64,000 nt of DNA from Dokdonella_A sp963834755 (GCA_963834755.1 CAWICQ010000011.1:248001-312000), one strand, 5' to 3'. Counted from the first letter of the stretch, positions 46,357 through 56,135 are shown. The notes: generated from the letters alone by a model not told the origin. Translations and numbers: made by a program.

Positions 46357-47106
46357 TCAATGCGCGCGCTGCGCTGCCCGCTGCGGAAAAAGAACGAGGC
46401 AAAACACGATCAACCCGAGCAGCACGGCCGACGCCGCAAAGCGGCTCAGTGCGAGGCCACCCTCGCCCGTCGGTTTATCGAGAAAATCACCGAGGACGGC
46501 TCCGAGCGGTCGGGTCAAGACGAAAGCCGACCAGAACAGAACGGTGTGCGAGACTCTCGACCAGAAGTAGAGTCCTGCGATGACGGCCAGCAGCGAACCG
46601 AAGATGAGCATCGCGCCGGTGTAGCCAAGTCCCTCGATGCTCGCCGTCCAGTCGCCGAGCGCCGTGCCGAGCGTCTGCGAAAACATGATCGTTACCCAAT
46701 AGAACGCTTCCGCGCGCGGCGATCGAATGGTTTCGACCGCCACCGTTCCGAGCGTGCGGTACCAGAGCAGGAATGATCCGAGCAGCAGAACGAGCAGCAG
46801 CACGCTGCCTCCTGCGTAGCCGATGCCCAACGAACGGTCCGCAAAATCGGCGAGCGTGGTGCCGACGGTCGTGGTCGCAACGATCGTGAGCCAATACAGC
46901 GCCGGATGAAATCGCGCCGCCCTGATCTGAGCGGCGACCGTGGCCGCGAATACGACCGCGAAGATCGCCGTGCCGACCAGATAGCCGAGATCGAGGGACA
47001 TCGAAACCGCATCGCCGCCCGTTTCGCCCAGCGTCGTGGCGAAGATCTTCATGATCCAGAAAGCGAGCGTGACGGCGGCGACTTTGCTCGGAGCACTATC
47101 GTTCAT
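46357..47106 (-). CDS. DUF347 membrane protein (COG4705)
   Basis: 249 aa with eight helices arranged as four DUF347 repeats. Each starts like KVAAVTLAFWIMKIFATTLGETGGD, with diverged copies in ALYWLTIVATTTVGTTLADF, AFYWVTIMFSQTLGTALGDW and VLFWSAFVLTRPLGAVLGDFL. The repeating Thr-x-x-Gly-Asp/Glu in helices suggests a metal or ion path; some homologues are called manganese-related, but no function is proven. Confidence 0.93.
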   Translation of the reverse strand: MNDSAPSKVAAVTLAFWIMKIFATTLGETGGDAVSMSLDLGYLVGTAIFAVVFAATVAAQIRAARFHPALYWLTIVATTTVGTTLADFADRSLGIGYAGGSVLLLVLLLGSFLLWYRTLGTVAVETIRSPRAEAFYWVTIMFSQTLGTALGDWTASIEGLGYTGAMLIFGSLLAVIAGLYFWSRVSHTVLFWSAFVLTRPLGAVLGDFLDKPTGEGGLALSRFAASAVLLGLIVFCLVLFPQRAAQRAH

Positions 47107-47293
47107 TGTTCAAAGGCGTATCGGTGGAATTTGCCGGGAGATGAATCAGAAGCGGACATCGTCGATCGAGTGCCGCCGAACAGTGAAATTACCGAATCAA
47201 CCTTAGGAGAATCTTAAGCCGAGCCCCTGACAACGGATCAGCCGATGCGGCGAGGACACGCAAGAAAAAATGACAAGGAATGCGCCCGCCTCG

Positions 47294-48184
47294 TCAATCT
47301 TCTTGGCTCGGCTGAAGCTCGTGGAAGCGATCCATGTGGATATAGAGATGATCCGGGTTATCGCCTTCGGTGAAAATATCGACGAATCGCCGCTCGAATA
47401 CGATGTCCCGGTACGCATAGTTGTGCCGCGCGGTAATGCCCGCCGCGAATGTTTCGTCGACGCCGGAAATCGTGACGCCCAGGCGCATGTCCCCTTCCCT
47501 GATCGCGTCTGCCGTCACCTCGAACAGCGGACTCGCCTCGTCGATGCGATGCATGATCTGCCAGCTCAATGCGAATACCGGCGAGCGCGAACGTTCCAGC
47601 CTTAGATCGTAAAAGCGTCGCAGGCTGTGTCCTTCGGCCGTCTCTTCGTCGCGGATCAATACCAAGGACGCCGTGGCTTCGAGTATGTAGCTGCGGCGCT
47701 GATTGGCGACGCGGAAGATCAGCGTCCGCACGCCGTCGTAAGGCGTAATGACCGCGACGCGGCTGAACAGGATGCGCGCGGTCGGCTTGGAAAAACGCGC
47801 GAAGACGAGACTCGTGATGACCGCCATGCTCAGCATGCCGGTGACGATTTCGGCCGTCGCGACGCAATGGCCGTAGAACGTCGCCGGGCTCATCGCGCCG
47901 TAGCCGACCGTGGCCAACGTCTCGACGCTGAAAAAGAAGTAGTCGGTGAACGATGACGCGTTGCTGACCGCGTGACTCCCGACGAAGTAGATGCCCGCGA
48001 AGACGAGGTTGACGAACAGATACACCGTCACCGCGCCGGCGAAGAACTGCGGCCAGCTCAGCGACATGATGATGTGGTAGACGTCGTGCCAGTCGAAGCG
48101 GGAGACGCCGAGCTGGGTGACCTCTGTGTCGCCCAGATGAACCGTGACACCTCTGCGGCGGCGGGGCGGGGTTGCGCGCGTCAT
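47294..48184 (-). CDS. Inward-rectifier potassium channel (KirBac type)
   Basis: 296 aa. Slide helix and TM1 (WHDVYHIIMSLSWPQFFAGAVTVYLFVNLVF), pore helix and filter (FFFSVETLATVGYGAMSP), TM2 (AEIVTGMLSMAVITSLVFARFSKP) and a full cytoplasmic beta-sandwich (TLIFRVANQRRSYILEATASL, LFEVTADAIREGDMRLGV) match KirBac. TVGYG predicts K+ selectivity. About 190 bases separate it from the DUF347 gene on the same strand. Confidence 0.95.
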   Translation of the reverse strand: MTRATPPRRRRGVTVHLGDTEVTQLGVSRFDWHDVYHIIMSLSWPQFFAGAVTVYLFVNLVFAGIYFVGSHAVSNASSFTDYFFFSVETLATVGYGAMSPATFYGHCVATAEIVTGMLSMAVITSLVFARFSKPTARILFSRVAVITPYDGVRTLIFRVANQRRSYILEATASLVLIRDEETAEGHSLRRFYDLRLERSRSPVFALSWQIMHRIDEASPLFEVTADAIREGDMRLGVTISGVDETFAAGITARHNYAYRDIVFERRFVDIFTEGDNPDHLYIHMDRFHELQPSQED

Positions 48185-48447
48185 TTCGGAAGATTGATCC
48201 GTTGCAAACGTTTCCGTGCTTCGTTCGAAGTCCGCATGGAGCCCAACGCGGCGGCGACGAACAGCCAGTGTACTTCATGGGTCCAGATTCGGCGTCGCAC
48301 GCGGTCTCGCGCTGCTTCTTCCCGCCCGAGTGATGTCGTTGCTCAATAATCATGCGGGTCATGCAGACGAGCACACATCGTCGCGGCGCGGCGCAGGGCG
48401 GCATCAATTCCTGAGAACCGGAAGATCAGCTGCAACGCGATGCGCGA

Positions 48448-48831
48448 TCAATAGCCGGGATAGCGCGAGACATAATCTCGCGGCAAAGGCCCGGGCAATC
48501 CCGTGCTGTGCAGGACATCGATATGCAGGTTGAGCGACTTGCCGTTGTCGTACGCTTTGTTCACGTCGAGCTCGGCGGCGGTCACCGTGCTGTTGCCGTA
48601 CGCCTTGGAATAGCCCACGCCGGTGCTGAAGCTGCCGTGTATCGAGGTCGCCGTGTCGGCCGCATGTTCATCGGGTGTCGTGCCGACGTTGGCGCCTGCG
48701 TCCGGCGGCTGGGGCAGGCGCAGATCCAATGACGACGGTTGCGACTGCGCCAAGGCCGAGCCGGCGACGAACATCAACAAGGCGGCTGCATGGCGGATAG
48801 CCGCACGCCGAGTGGTCGGGCTTGCTTGCAT
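48448..48831 (-). CDS. Small secreted hypothetical protein
   Basis: 127 aa with a signal peptide (AAIRHAAALLMFVAGSALA). The mature chain includes SSLDLRLPQPPDAGANVGTT, HGSFSTGVGYSKAYGNSTV and SLNLHIDVLHSTGLPGPL. Amphipathic strand-like segments (FSTGVGYSKAYG) hint at an outer-membrane link. No known domain. Confidence 0.65.
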   Translation of the reverse strand: MQASPTTRRAAIRHAAALLMFVAGSALAQSQPSSLDLRLPQPPDAGANVGTTPDEHAADTATSIHGSFSTGVGYSKAYGNSTVTAAELDVNKAYDNGKSLNLHIDVLHSTGLPGPLPRDYVSRYPGY

Positions 48832-49104
48832 GGTGCTGGTGCGTTGGGTTCCAATCGAGCACTGAGCATACGCCTCGTCGTTGGCGGCTCGCGTAAAGAG
48901 TTCGAAAATAAACCGCTCGGTACGGCGTTACGCCTGGATCCAGGCGCGCCTCCCGATCTCGAATCGGCCTGCGTCGTCCCGATAACGCAGAGAACGTCGA
49001 TGCCCGGCGCGATCCGAAGGCGATTTAGCGGCTCTTATCACATCCTCGGCGGACGCCGGGGGCCATACTGCCGGCGCCGTTGGCGTAGTGAAGCCGGATG
49101 CCGT

Positions 49105-49467
49105 ATGAGCGAAGTTTGGTATCGCCTCGTACAACAGACCGAGGACGCGGATGCCGCCACGTTGTGGATGGTGGCGCGCGACGACTCGGGCTACATGTGC
49201 CGGGCGTGGCAGTTGTCGCCGTTTGATCGACGCAAGGTCGAGGCGTGGCTGCGCATGGTCGAACTTCGCAGGTCCAAAGGACTCTCCCTGCCGCCGCCGC
49301 CCGATATCAGCGACATGTCGCCGCTCGAGGCGCACTTCGAGAAGATCCACGAAGCTCGCGCGTACCTCGGAACGACTTGGGACCCGGCGCTCAAGTGGCA
49401 CGCCGCGGAATTCTTTCGTCAGATCGACCCCGTTCGATATCCGAGCGCGCGAATCGAAGAAAAGTGA
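49105..49467 (+). CDS. Hypothetical protein
   Basis: 120 aa from ATG 49105 (MSEVWYRLVQQTEDADAATL). It is rich in Trp and charged residues: LWMVARDDSGYMCRAWQLSP, RRKVEAWLRMVELRRSKG, and WHAAEFFRQIDPVRYPS. Soluble and mainly helical; no family. A 270-base non-coding gap lies upstream. Confidence 0.6.
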   Translation: MSEVWYRLVQQTEDADAATLWMVARDDSGYMCRAWQLSPFDRRKVEAWLRMVELRRSKGLSLPPPPDISDMSPLEAHFEKIHEARAYLGTTWDPALKWHAAEFFRQIDPVRYPSARIEEK

Positions 49468-49636
49468 CGGCACCGGCGCACGCGGGCGATCGCTTGCTGA
49501 TCTTTGCCGACAAACGGCAGCGAGCGCGGACTTCGCTGCGCGCGAGCAACGCGAGATCAGGCGTCGGCGTTGCCGGGATCGATCGTTCAATCGACTCGTT
49601 CCACTGGCGCCGTCGACGCGCGACACTTGCGCCGAG

Positions 49637-49927
49637 CTAGTCGGCTCGATCTTGAAATGCAGCTCTGATACCGGACCAATTCTTCGAGATTTCGACGCCG
49701 CGCGCGATGAACTGCGGCAATTGCGAATTCTCGGGGCATCTTCGCTTCGCGTGCGCGACCAGTCCGTCGATAACGAACATCCAGTGCGTATCCGTCATCC
49801 CCCGATTTGCGGCGCACTCTGCCAGGCCCAAAAGGGCCTTCTCGACTTCGGCGGCGGTCGGTTCGCATTCGGCCGCTCCGTTGAGCCACTGAACGAATGC
49901 GTCGTGCGCGTCCAGGTATTCCTTCAT
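49637..49927 (-). CDS. Hypothetical helical protein
   Basis: 96 aa with an excellent ribosome site (GGGAGGA). It reads MKEYLDAHDAFVQWLNGAAE, EVEKALLGLAECAANRGMTD, HWMFVIDGLVAHAKRRCPEN and FIARGVEISKNWSGI. No signal peptide. Amphipathic helices fit a small soluble regulator or immunity-like protein, but nothing specific supports that. Confidence 0.65.
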   Translation of the reverse strand: MKEYLDAHDAFVQWLNGAAECEPTAAEVEKALLGLAECAANRGMTDTHWMFVIDGLVAHAKRRCPENSQLPQFIARGVEISKNWSGIRAAFQDRAD

Positions 49928-50240
49928 TCCTCCCCCCTGCCACGCGCGACGGTCGCGCTTGGGCGACGCCGCGAATCGGCGTCGGAACTCATCATATCGA
50001 CGCCGGGCTCAGTCCGGTCGCGATCAGCCCGAATCGAGCAGGCCCGTTTGACCTTACGCTAGTGCGGGCATCTTTCCGAATGCTTCCGTCGGCGGCCGAC
50101 CTGGCTCGGCGAGCAGCGCATTGGGTCTTGTTGTCCGCGCTGCGCACTTTTGCGGTGCCCGCGGGGCCCATGACATCGGTGGCGACACCAGAGGCATGAC
50201 CAAAGAGCCCGAAGTCAGTCGTCGATCGGACGACAAAGAC
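49928..50240. other. Intergenic region downstream of the tRNAs (313 bases)
   Basis: No gene is seen between the 96-aa protein and the tRNA-Cys terminator. Confidence 0.45.
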
Positions 50241-50262
50241 CCGCATTTCTGCGGGCTTCGTG
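50241..50262 (-). terminator. Terminator after tRNA-Cys
   Basis: On the minus strand CCCGCA-GAAA-TGCGGG is followed by TCTTTGTC, about 30-50 bases past the tRNA 3' end. It is a short stable stem with a GNRA-type loop and a modest T tail. Confidence 0.75.
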
Positions 50263-50290
50263 GACGACTTGGATTCTTGCTGAAAACATC

Positions 50291-50364
50291 TGGAGGCCAG
50301 GGTCGGAATCGAACCGGCGTACACGGCTTTGCAGGCCGCTGCATGACCACTCTGCCACCTGGCC
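50291..50364 (-). tRNA. tRNA-Cys (GCA)
   Basis: 74 bases including an encoded CCA. The minus strand starts GGCCAGGTGGCAGAGTGGTC. The anticodon loop reads CTGCAAA, with GCA for Cys. The T loop (GGTTCGATTCC) is canonical, and the acceptor stem pairs GGCCAGG with CCTGGCC. Xanthomonads commonly carry tRNA-Gly and tRNA-Cys after pgsA, as here. Confidence 0.97.
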
Positions 50365-50432
50365 GGGTGGACTTGACACTCGCGGACGCGGCGAGCGCGG
50401 ACGGAGCTTAGCCGCGCCTTCGTGGAAAAACA

Positions 50433-50458
50433 AAAACCTCGGGCGGCGCCGAGGTTTT
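50433..50458. terminator. Bidirectional terminator between the two tRNA genes
   Basis: A 10-bp stem (AAAACCTCGG/CCGAGGTTTT) flanked by A/T runs lies 69 bases before tRNA-Cys. On the minus strand it ends in TTTTTGTTTTT, so transcripts from tRNA-Gly should stop here. tRNA-Cys would then need its own promoter. Confidence 0.8.
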
Positions 50459-50619
50459 GTCGTGGCTTGGGCCTGTTGCGGAAACTTGTGCAACCGTCTT
50501 CGACGAGGTTGCGCAGCCCCGGTCGTACATCGCTCTTCGAAGAAAACCTGAAACTTTCGAGGAGGTTGCCCCCAGCCGGACGCCGGGTCAACACGATCGT
50601 CGCGGCGTTGAACCAAACG

Positions 50620-50695
<76 letters not shown>

Positions 50696-50759
50696 TTGGG
50701 ATCGCGCATATTACGGACTGCCCGACGGGTGTCAACCCTCGAAACCGCCGCCGCCAGCC

Positions 50760-51320
50760 CTAGCGCTGCTCGCGCAGGATCGGCCAGGCCGCGCGCACAT
50801 AGGCGATCGCCGACCAGATCGTCAGTACTGCCGCCGCCATCAGCAACGTTTCACCGACATGAAACAGGCGCAGGCCTTCCAGATCGTGCTGATAGAGCAG
50901 CACCACGATCGCAATGATCTGCAGCACGGTCTTGATCTTGCCGAGGCCCGCCACACGCACGTGCGCGCGCTGTCCGATCTCGGCCATCCACTCGCGCAGC
51001 GCCGAAATGCTGATCTCACGGCCGACGATGATCGCGCTGGTGACCGCCATCAGCGGCGTCGGGTTTTCCTGCACCAGAAGGAACAGCGTGACCCCTACCA
51101 TGAGCTTGTCGGCGACCGGATCCAGAAACTCGCCGAACGCCGAACCCATGTTCCAGCGCCGCGCGACCCAGCCGTCAAGCCAGTCGGTGATCGCGGCGGC
51201 GACGAAGATCGCCGCGGCCGCGACGTTCGCGCCGGGAAATGGCGCGTAAAACACGATCACCATGACCGGCAGCAGCAAAATCCGGAACAGGGTCAACGCG
51301 GTCGGAATCGTTATGCGCAT
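50760..51320 (-). CDS. pgsA: CDP-diacylglycerol--glycerol-3-phosphate 3-phosphatidyltransferase
   Basis: 186 aa from ATG 51320. It has four to five helices and the full CDP-alcohol signature D-x2-D-G-x2-A-R-x8-G-x3-D-x3-D (DWLDGWVARRWNMGSAFGEF, then LDPVADK). It makes phosphatidylglycerophosphate, the committed step to PG and cardiolipin, in the inner membrane. Seven bases separate it from uvrC, the common proteobacterial uvrC-pgsA operon, and tRNA-Gly follows. Confidence 0.98.
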   Translation of the reverse strand: MRITIPTALTLFRILLLPVMVIVFYAPFPGANVAAAAIFVAAAITDWLDGWVARRWNMGSAFGEFLDPVADKLMVGVTLFLLVQENPTPLMAVTSAIIVGREISISALREWMAEIGQRAHVRVAGLGKIKTVLQIIAIVVLLYQHDLEGLRLFHVGETLLMAAAVLTIWSAIAYVRAAWPILREQR

Positions 51321-51327
51321 CGGAATC

Positions 51328-53158
51328 TCATCCGTGAAACGCCGCGTAAATGCGCTCGGCGAGATCCCTACTGATTCCACGCACGCGCATGAGTTCCTCG
51401 ATTCCAGCCTTTTGCAATCCACCCAGGCCACCGAAGTGCTTGAGCAACGCCGAACGCCGGTGCGCTCCGACGCCCGGGATCTCCTCGAGACTCGACGCCT
51501 CGCGCGCACGCTCGCGACGGCCCCTATGGCCGGTGATCGCGAAACGGTGCGCCTCGTCGCGCACCGCCTGGATCAGGTGCGAGGCCGGCGATTCGGGTCC
51601 CGGCCATAGCGTGCGGCCCGACGCGCCCAGGATCAAGGTTTCATCGCCCGCGCGGCGCGCCTCGCCCTTGGCGACACCGACCACCGGAACGCCAGTGATG
51701 CCAAGCTCCACCAGCACGTCCAGCGCCTGCTGCACCTGGCCTTTGCCGCCGTCGATCAGCAGGATATCCGGCAAGCTTGCCCTCGCCCGCCTGGATGCGC
51801 CGATAGCGCCGTTCCAGCGCCTGGCGCATCGCCGCGTAGTCGTCGCCCGGCGTGATGCCGCCGATGTTGAAGCGGCGATACTGCGATTTCTCCGGACCTT
51901 CCGGACCGAACACGACGCACGAAGCGACCGTCGCCTCGCCCATCGTATGGCTGATGTCGAAGCATTCGATGCGCTGCGGCGTGTCGTCGAGCTCGAGCAG
52001 ATCGCGCAACGCTTCGAAACGCGCGAGCAACGTCTGTCGACTGGCCAGACGCGAAGCGAGCGATGCTTGCGCATTGCGCCGCGCGAGGTCGAGAAACCGT
52101 GCGCGATCGCTGCGCACATTCGCCTTGATCTCGATCGCCTGTCCGCTGCGCTCGCTCAGCGCTTCGGCCAGCGGCTCGCAATCCTCCGGCGCATGGCTCA
52201 CGATCAACTCCGCCGGCACCGGCCGCTCCAGATAATACTGGGCGATGAACGAGCCGAGGATCGTCGCCTCGCTCGCATCGATCGGCAAACGCGGAAAGAA
52301 ATCGCGCGAACCGAGGCTGATGCCGTTGCGGAAAAACAGCACGGTGACGCACGCGATGCCGTTGCCGATCGCGCAGGCAATCACATCCATGTCGGCGTTC
52401 GCGCCCTGCACGTAGTGATGTGCCTGCACGCGCTTCACCGCCGCGATCTGATCGCGGATCTGCGCCGCACGCTCGAACGCGAGCTCCGTGCTGGCGCGCT
52501 CCATCGTCGCGACGAGCTCTTCCATCACCGCGTCGGCACGGCCGTCGAGAAACATCGCCGCGTGACGCACGTTCTCGCCATACGCATCCGGCTCGATCAG
52601 CCCGACGCACGGCGCCGTGCAGCGGCCGATCTGATGCTGCAGACATGGCCGCGAGCGATTCTTGAAATAGCTGTCCTCGCAGTTACGAATCTTGAATAGC
52701 TTCTGGATCAGGTTGAGGCTTTCGCGCACCGCGCCGGCGCTCGGGAACGGGCCGAAATAGCGCCCTCCTCCGCCGCGCGCGCCGCGATGGAATGCGAGCC
52801 GCGGATATTCGCCGGGCGTGAGATGAATGTACGGATAGCTCTTGTCGTCGCGCAGCACGATGTTGTAGCGCGGCTTCAAGGACTTGATCAGCTGCGCTTC
52901 GAGCAGCAGCGCCTCGGCTTCCGTGCGCGTCACCGTCGTCTCGATGCGCGCGATCTGCGCGATCATCGCGGCGACGCGCGGATCCATGTGCAGCTTGAGG
53001 AAATAGCTGCCGACACGTTTCTTGAGATTGCCGGCCTTGCCGACGTACAGCAGCTCGTCGTTCGCGCCGAACATTCGATAGACGCCGGGCGAACCGCTCA
53101 GCGTGCTGACGAACGCTTTGCCGTTGAAGCTGGCCGATGTCGATTGGGATTGCGGCAT
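51328..53158 (-). CDS. uvrC: UvrABC nuclease subunit C (one frame break)
   Basis: From ATG 53158 the first ~460 codons are complete: GIY-YIG nuclease (SGSPGVYRMFGANDELLYVGKAGNLKKR), UVR motif (VMEELVATMERASTELAFERAAQIRDQI) and the RNase-H-like part (CFDISHTMGEATVASCVVF). Near 51773 one extra base breaks the frame inside GEGKLPDILLIDGGKGQVQ; the second frame then carries that block and the HhH tail (LEEIPGVGAHRRSALLKHFG). UvrC cuts both sides of a lesion in nucleotide-excision repair. A true break here would remove the 5' incision site, so sequence error is likelier. Confidence 0.97.
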
Positions 53159-53321
53159 GCGTGAATTATGGGAGGTCGCGTCTTCGTCGTCCCGGCGCAA
53201 GCCCGGACCCATTTTGATCTGACGCAGCAACCGGATGGGCTTCGCCGCGCCGACGCAATTCTCTACCGATCTTGAAGCCTTAGGCGCGGTCGAGCGGCCG
53301 ACGTACGGCGCATCGGAGGCA

Positions 53322-54749
53322 TCAACTCTCGCCAATCCCTACATGCTTCGCCGCACCGCTGTTGAGATCGATGCGCATGACCTCATGCAGGTTCGTATTC
53401 GCGACCCACAGCACACCCGCCGCGAGCGCGAGCCCGCCCGGTTCGTGGAAACGATAATCGATGCGCAGCGCGCGCAGTTCACCGCTCTTCCGGTTCAGCA
53501 CCTTGATACCGTTGTTGTAGCTGTCGGCGATGAAAACAATGCCGCGCGGATCGGTGGCGATGCCGAGCGGATTCTGCAGGCGCGCGTCGGGCCGCGTGCC
53601 GACGCTGTCGCCGAATTCATAGAGACCGCTGCCGATCGCGGTTTCGACGCGCGCTTCGTCGATGTGCAACCAGCGTATCGCGGACGCCGCCGAGTCGGCG
53701 ACGACGAGCTGCCGTCCGAGCACGCCGAGCGCGCTCGGCTGCGCAAAACTCGCGCCGCCCGCCACGCCATCGGCGAGCCCGAGCTGGCCGCTGCCGGCCA
53801 GCACCGAAACCTGCTCGGCGACGAGGTTGATGCGCCAAATCTGATGCAGGCCCGACACGGCGACATAGAGATCGTCGCCGAGCAATGCAAGATCGCTCGG
53901 CGAATGCAGGATGGCCTCGTGCACCGAAATCTCACGCGGGCGCATGCGCCCGGGCCGTCCGCGCCCGATCAGTGTTTCGACGCTGCCGTTGCTGAGCGCG
54001 ATCGTGCGCACCGCATGATTGCCGCGATCGGCGACGAGCAGGTTGTCGCGCCAGCGCGCCAGCCCTTGCGGATCATCGAAACACGCCTCGCCCTGAAGCC
54101 CATCCGAAAAACCCGGATTGCCCGAGCCGAACTGACGCAGCACGCGGCCCTCGTGCGTGCATTCGATGACGCGATGGTGCCCGCTGTCCGCGACATAGAT
54201 GTGTTTCGCATCCGCGAGCAACTTGCCGGGAAACGCCAGCGGAAGCCGCGGTTCGGGCCGCAGCGCCGGCGGCGCCGGCTCGTAGACGCGAAGATCGCGG
54301 ATCGCCGCTTCCTCGAGCAGCCGCGCGATCATCGCGTCGATCTCGGCGCGCCGGCCCTCGCCGGCGAATAGCGCCGCAAATCGACCCTCGGCGTCGATCA
54401 GCGCGACGCTCGGCCACGCCTCCACGCCGTATTCCTGCCAAAGGCGAAAACCCGGATCGTTGGCGACCGCGTGTCGCAAGCGATGCCGATTCACCGCGCG
54501 CAGGACGCCCTCGCCCGGCACCTGCTGCGGATATTTCGGGCAATGCACGCCGACCACAGTCAGGCCATCGTGGTATTTGTCTTCGAGAAAACGCAGATCC
54601 GGAAGCACGCTCCAGCAATTGACGCAGTCGTAAGTCCAGAACCAGATCAGGATCACGCGTCCACGCAACTCCGCGAGCTGCGGCGCGCGCGTCGCGTTGA
54701 CCCACTCGAGATCGACCGGAAATTCCTTCGCGGGCGCGCGCGAAGTCAC
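53322..54749 (-). CDS. Thioredoxin-NHL repeat fusion protein (NHLRC2-like)
   Basis: 475 aa from GTG 54749. Residues 1-155 are a thioredoxin-like domain with a redox CxxC (WTYDCVNCWSVLPD) and VVGVHCPKYP. The rest is a six-bladed NHL propeller (HIYVADSGHHRVIECTHEG, LLVADRGNHAVRTI, IVFIADSYNNGIKVLNRKSG, VLWVANTNLHEVMRIDL). This is the NHLRC2 architecture. No signal peptide, so cytoplasmic. It overlaps the LMW phosphatase stop (GTGA), which overlaps kdsB: a tight three-gene operon. Confidence 0.92.
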   Translation of the reverse strand: MTSRAPAKEFPVDLEWVNATRAPQLAELRGRVILIWFWTYDCVNCWSVLPDLRFLEDKYHDGLTVVGVHCPKYPQQVPGEGVLRAVNRHRLRHAVANDPGFRLWQEYGVEAWPSVALIDAEGRFAALFAGEGRRAEIDAMIARLLEEAAIRDLRVYEPAPPALRPEPRLPLAFPGKLLADAKHIYVADSGHHRVIECTHEGRVLRQFGSGNPGFSDGLQGEACFDDPQGLARWRDNLLVADRGNHAVRTIALSNGSVETLIGRGRPGRMRPREISVHEAILHSPSDLALLGDDLYVAVSGLHQIWRINLVAEQVSVLAGSGQLGLADGVAGGASFAQPSALGVLGRQLVVADSAASAIRWLHIDEARVETAIGSGLYEFGDSVGTRPDARLQNPLGIATDPRGIVFIADSYNNGIKVLNRKSGELRALRIDYRFHEPGGLALAAGVLWVANTNLHEVMRIDLNSGAAKHVGIGES

Positions 54750-55225
54750 GCCCGCGCAGCCTCGCGCGAAGCGACGATGCGTTCGATCAGCAGCGCCGCG
54801 CCGCGACGCGCCAGCTCGAGCACGCGCTCGAAATCGCGGCGCGAGCCGTAGTAAGGATCGGGGACTTCGTCGATTCCATGGAACCCGGCGTGCGCCAGGA
54901 ACAACGCCGGATCAAGCGCCGCGTCGCGCGGCCGATGCCGGCGCAGCGCGCCAAGATTGACCCGATCCATCGCGAGGATCATGTCGAAGCTTGCGAAATC
55001 CGCAGCGGCGACTTGCCGAGCGCGATGCTGCGCGAGCGGATAACCGCTGGCCTCGGCGATATCGATCGCACGCGGATCGGCCGCCTCGCCGATGTGATAG
55101 CTCTCGGTTCCTGCCGAGGCGAGTTCGCCCGGAATCCCCGCGCGCGCGAACTCGACGCGCGCGACGGTCTCGACCATCGGTGATCGGCAGATGTTGCCCA
55201 TGCAGACGAAGAGGATACGCGTCAT
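54746..55225 (-). CDS. Low-molecular-weight protein-tyrosine phosphatase
   Basis: 159 aa from ATG 55225. The P-loop is VCMGNICRSPM (CX5R: Cys12, Arg18 in VCMGNICRS numbering from the start), and the acid loop is EVPDPYYGSRRDF with its Asp. Bacterial homologues near sugar-biosynthesis genes act on tyrosine kinases that control polysaccharide export, but the substrate here is unknown. It overlaps kdsB (stop at 55222) and the NHL gene by four bases each. Confidence 0.96.
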   Translation of the reverse strand: MTRILFVCMGNICRSPMVETVARVEFARAGIPGELASAGTESYHIGEAADPRAIDIAEASGYPLAQHRARQVAAADFASFDMILAMDRVNLGALRRHRPRDAALDPALFLAHAGFHGIDEVPDPYYGSRRDFERVLELARRGAALLIERIVASREAARA

Positions 55226-55995
55226 TGGCCGATTCCGGCGAGAATTCGTTCTACGCGGGCCAGATCCTCGGGCGTATCCACGCCCGGTGGAAACGGCTCC
55301 GGCGCTTCGCGCACGGCGATCGCGAATCCGCGTTCGAGCGCGCGCAATTGTTCCAGCGATTCGATGCGCTCGAGCGGCGTGCGCGAAAGCGCCGCAAGAC
55401 GGCGCAGAAAACCCGCGCGATATGCATAGATGCCGATGTGCCGCAAGAATGGCATATCGGCCGGCAGCGTCGTGCGCCCGAGCGCGAATGCGTCGCGCGG
55501 CCACGGCACCGGCGCGCGGCTGAAATAAAGCGCATTGCCCGCGGCGTCCCGCACGACTTTCACGCAGTTCGGATCGAACAATTCGTCGACCGAGCGGATC
55601 GGCATCGCGAGCGTCGCCATCGGCGCGCCGCTTTCGTCGAGCGTCGCAGCGACTGCGCGGATCCCGCTTGCCGGCGCCAGCGGTTCGTCGCCCTGCAGAT
55701 TGACCACGATCGTATCGTCCGGCCATGCCCGCATTTCTGCGCACTCGGCCAATCGATCGCTGCCGGACGCATGATCGGCGCGCGTCATCGCAACGCTGAC
55801 ACCGCTCTCGCGGAGCACATCGGCGATGCGCGCATCGTCGGTGGCGACGACGACATCCGCCGCGCCCGATGCGAGCGCGCGCCGCGCCACGTGCACGATC
55901 ATCGGCAGGCCGCCGATCGATGCCAGCGGCTTGCCGGGCAGACGCGTCGAGGCCATGCGGGCGGGAATCGCGACGATGAATGGAGCAGCGGCCAT
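55222..55995 (-). CDS. kdsB: 3-deoxy-manno-octulosonate cytidylyltransferase
   Basis: 257 aa. The nucleotidyltransferase start FIVAIPARMASTRLPGKPLA carries the CTP-binding RxxSxRxxxK pattern. Conserved ATDDARIADV, TRADHASGSDRLAE and VNLQGDEPL follow, then HIGIYAYRAGFL and LERIESLEQLRAL. It activates Kdo with CTP for lipid A core. It marks a Gram-negative with LPS and heads the kdsB-phosphatase-NHL operon. Confidence 0.98.
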   Translation of the reverse strand: MAAAPFIVAIPARMASTRLPGKPLASIGGLPMIVHVARRALASGAADVVVATDDARIADVLRESGVSVAMTRADHASGSDRLAECAEMRAWPDDTIVVNLQGDEPLAPASGIRAVAATLDESGAPMATLAMPIRSVDELFDPNCVKVVRDAAGNALYFSRAPVPWPRDAFALGRTTLPADMPFLRHIGIYAYRAGFLRRLAALSRTPLERIESLEQLRALERGFAIAVREAPEPFPPGVDTPEDLARVERILAGIGQ

Positions 55996-56135
55996 CGAAA
56001 CCGGGGCGGACGGGATTCCAGCCAGCGTACCGGACGGCGCGCCGTTGCCACAACACGGCGAGCAAGGAACCTCGGCCGCCGGTACGGCGATGCTAAAATC
56101 CGGCCGCCGCGGCCCGCGATCCGAATCGCCACCTC

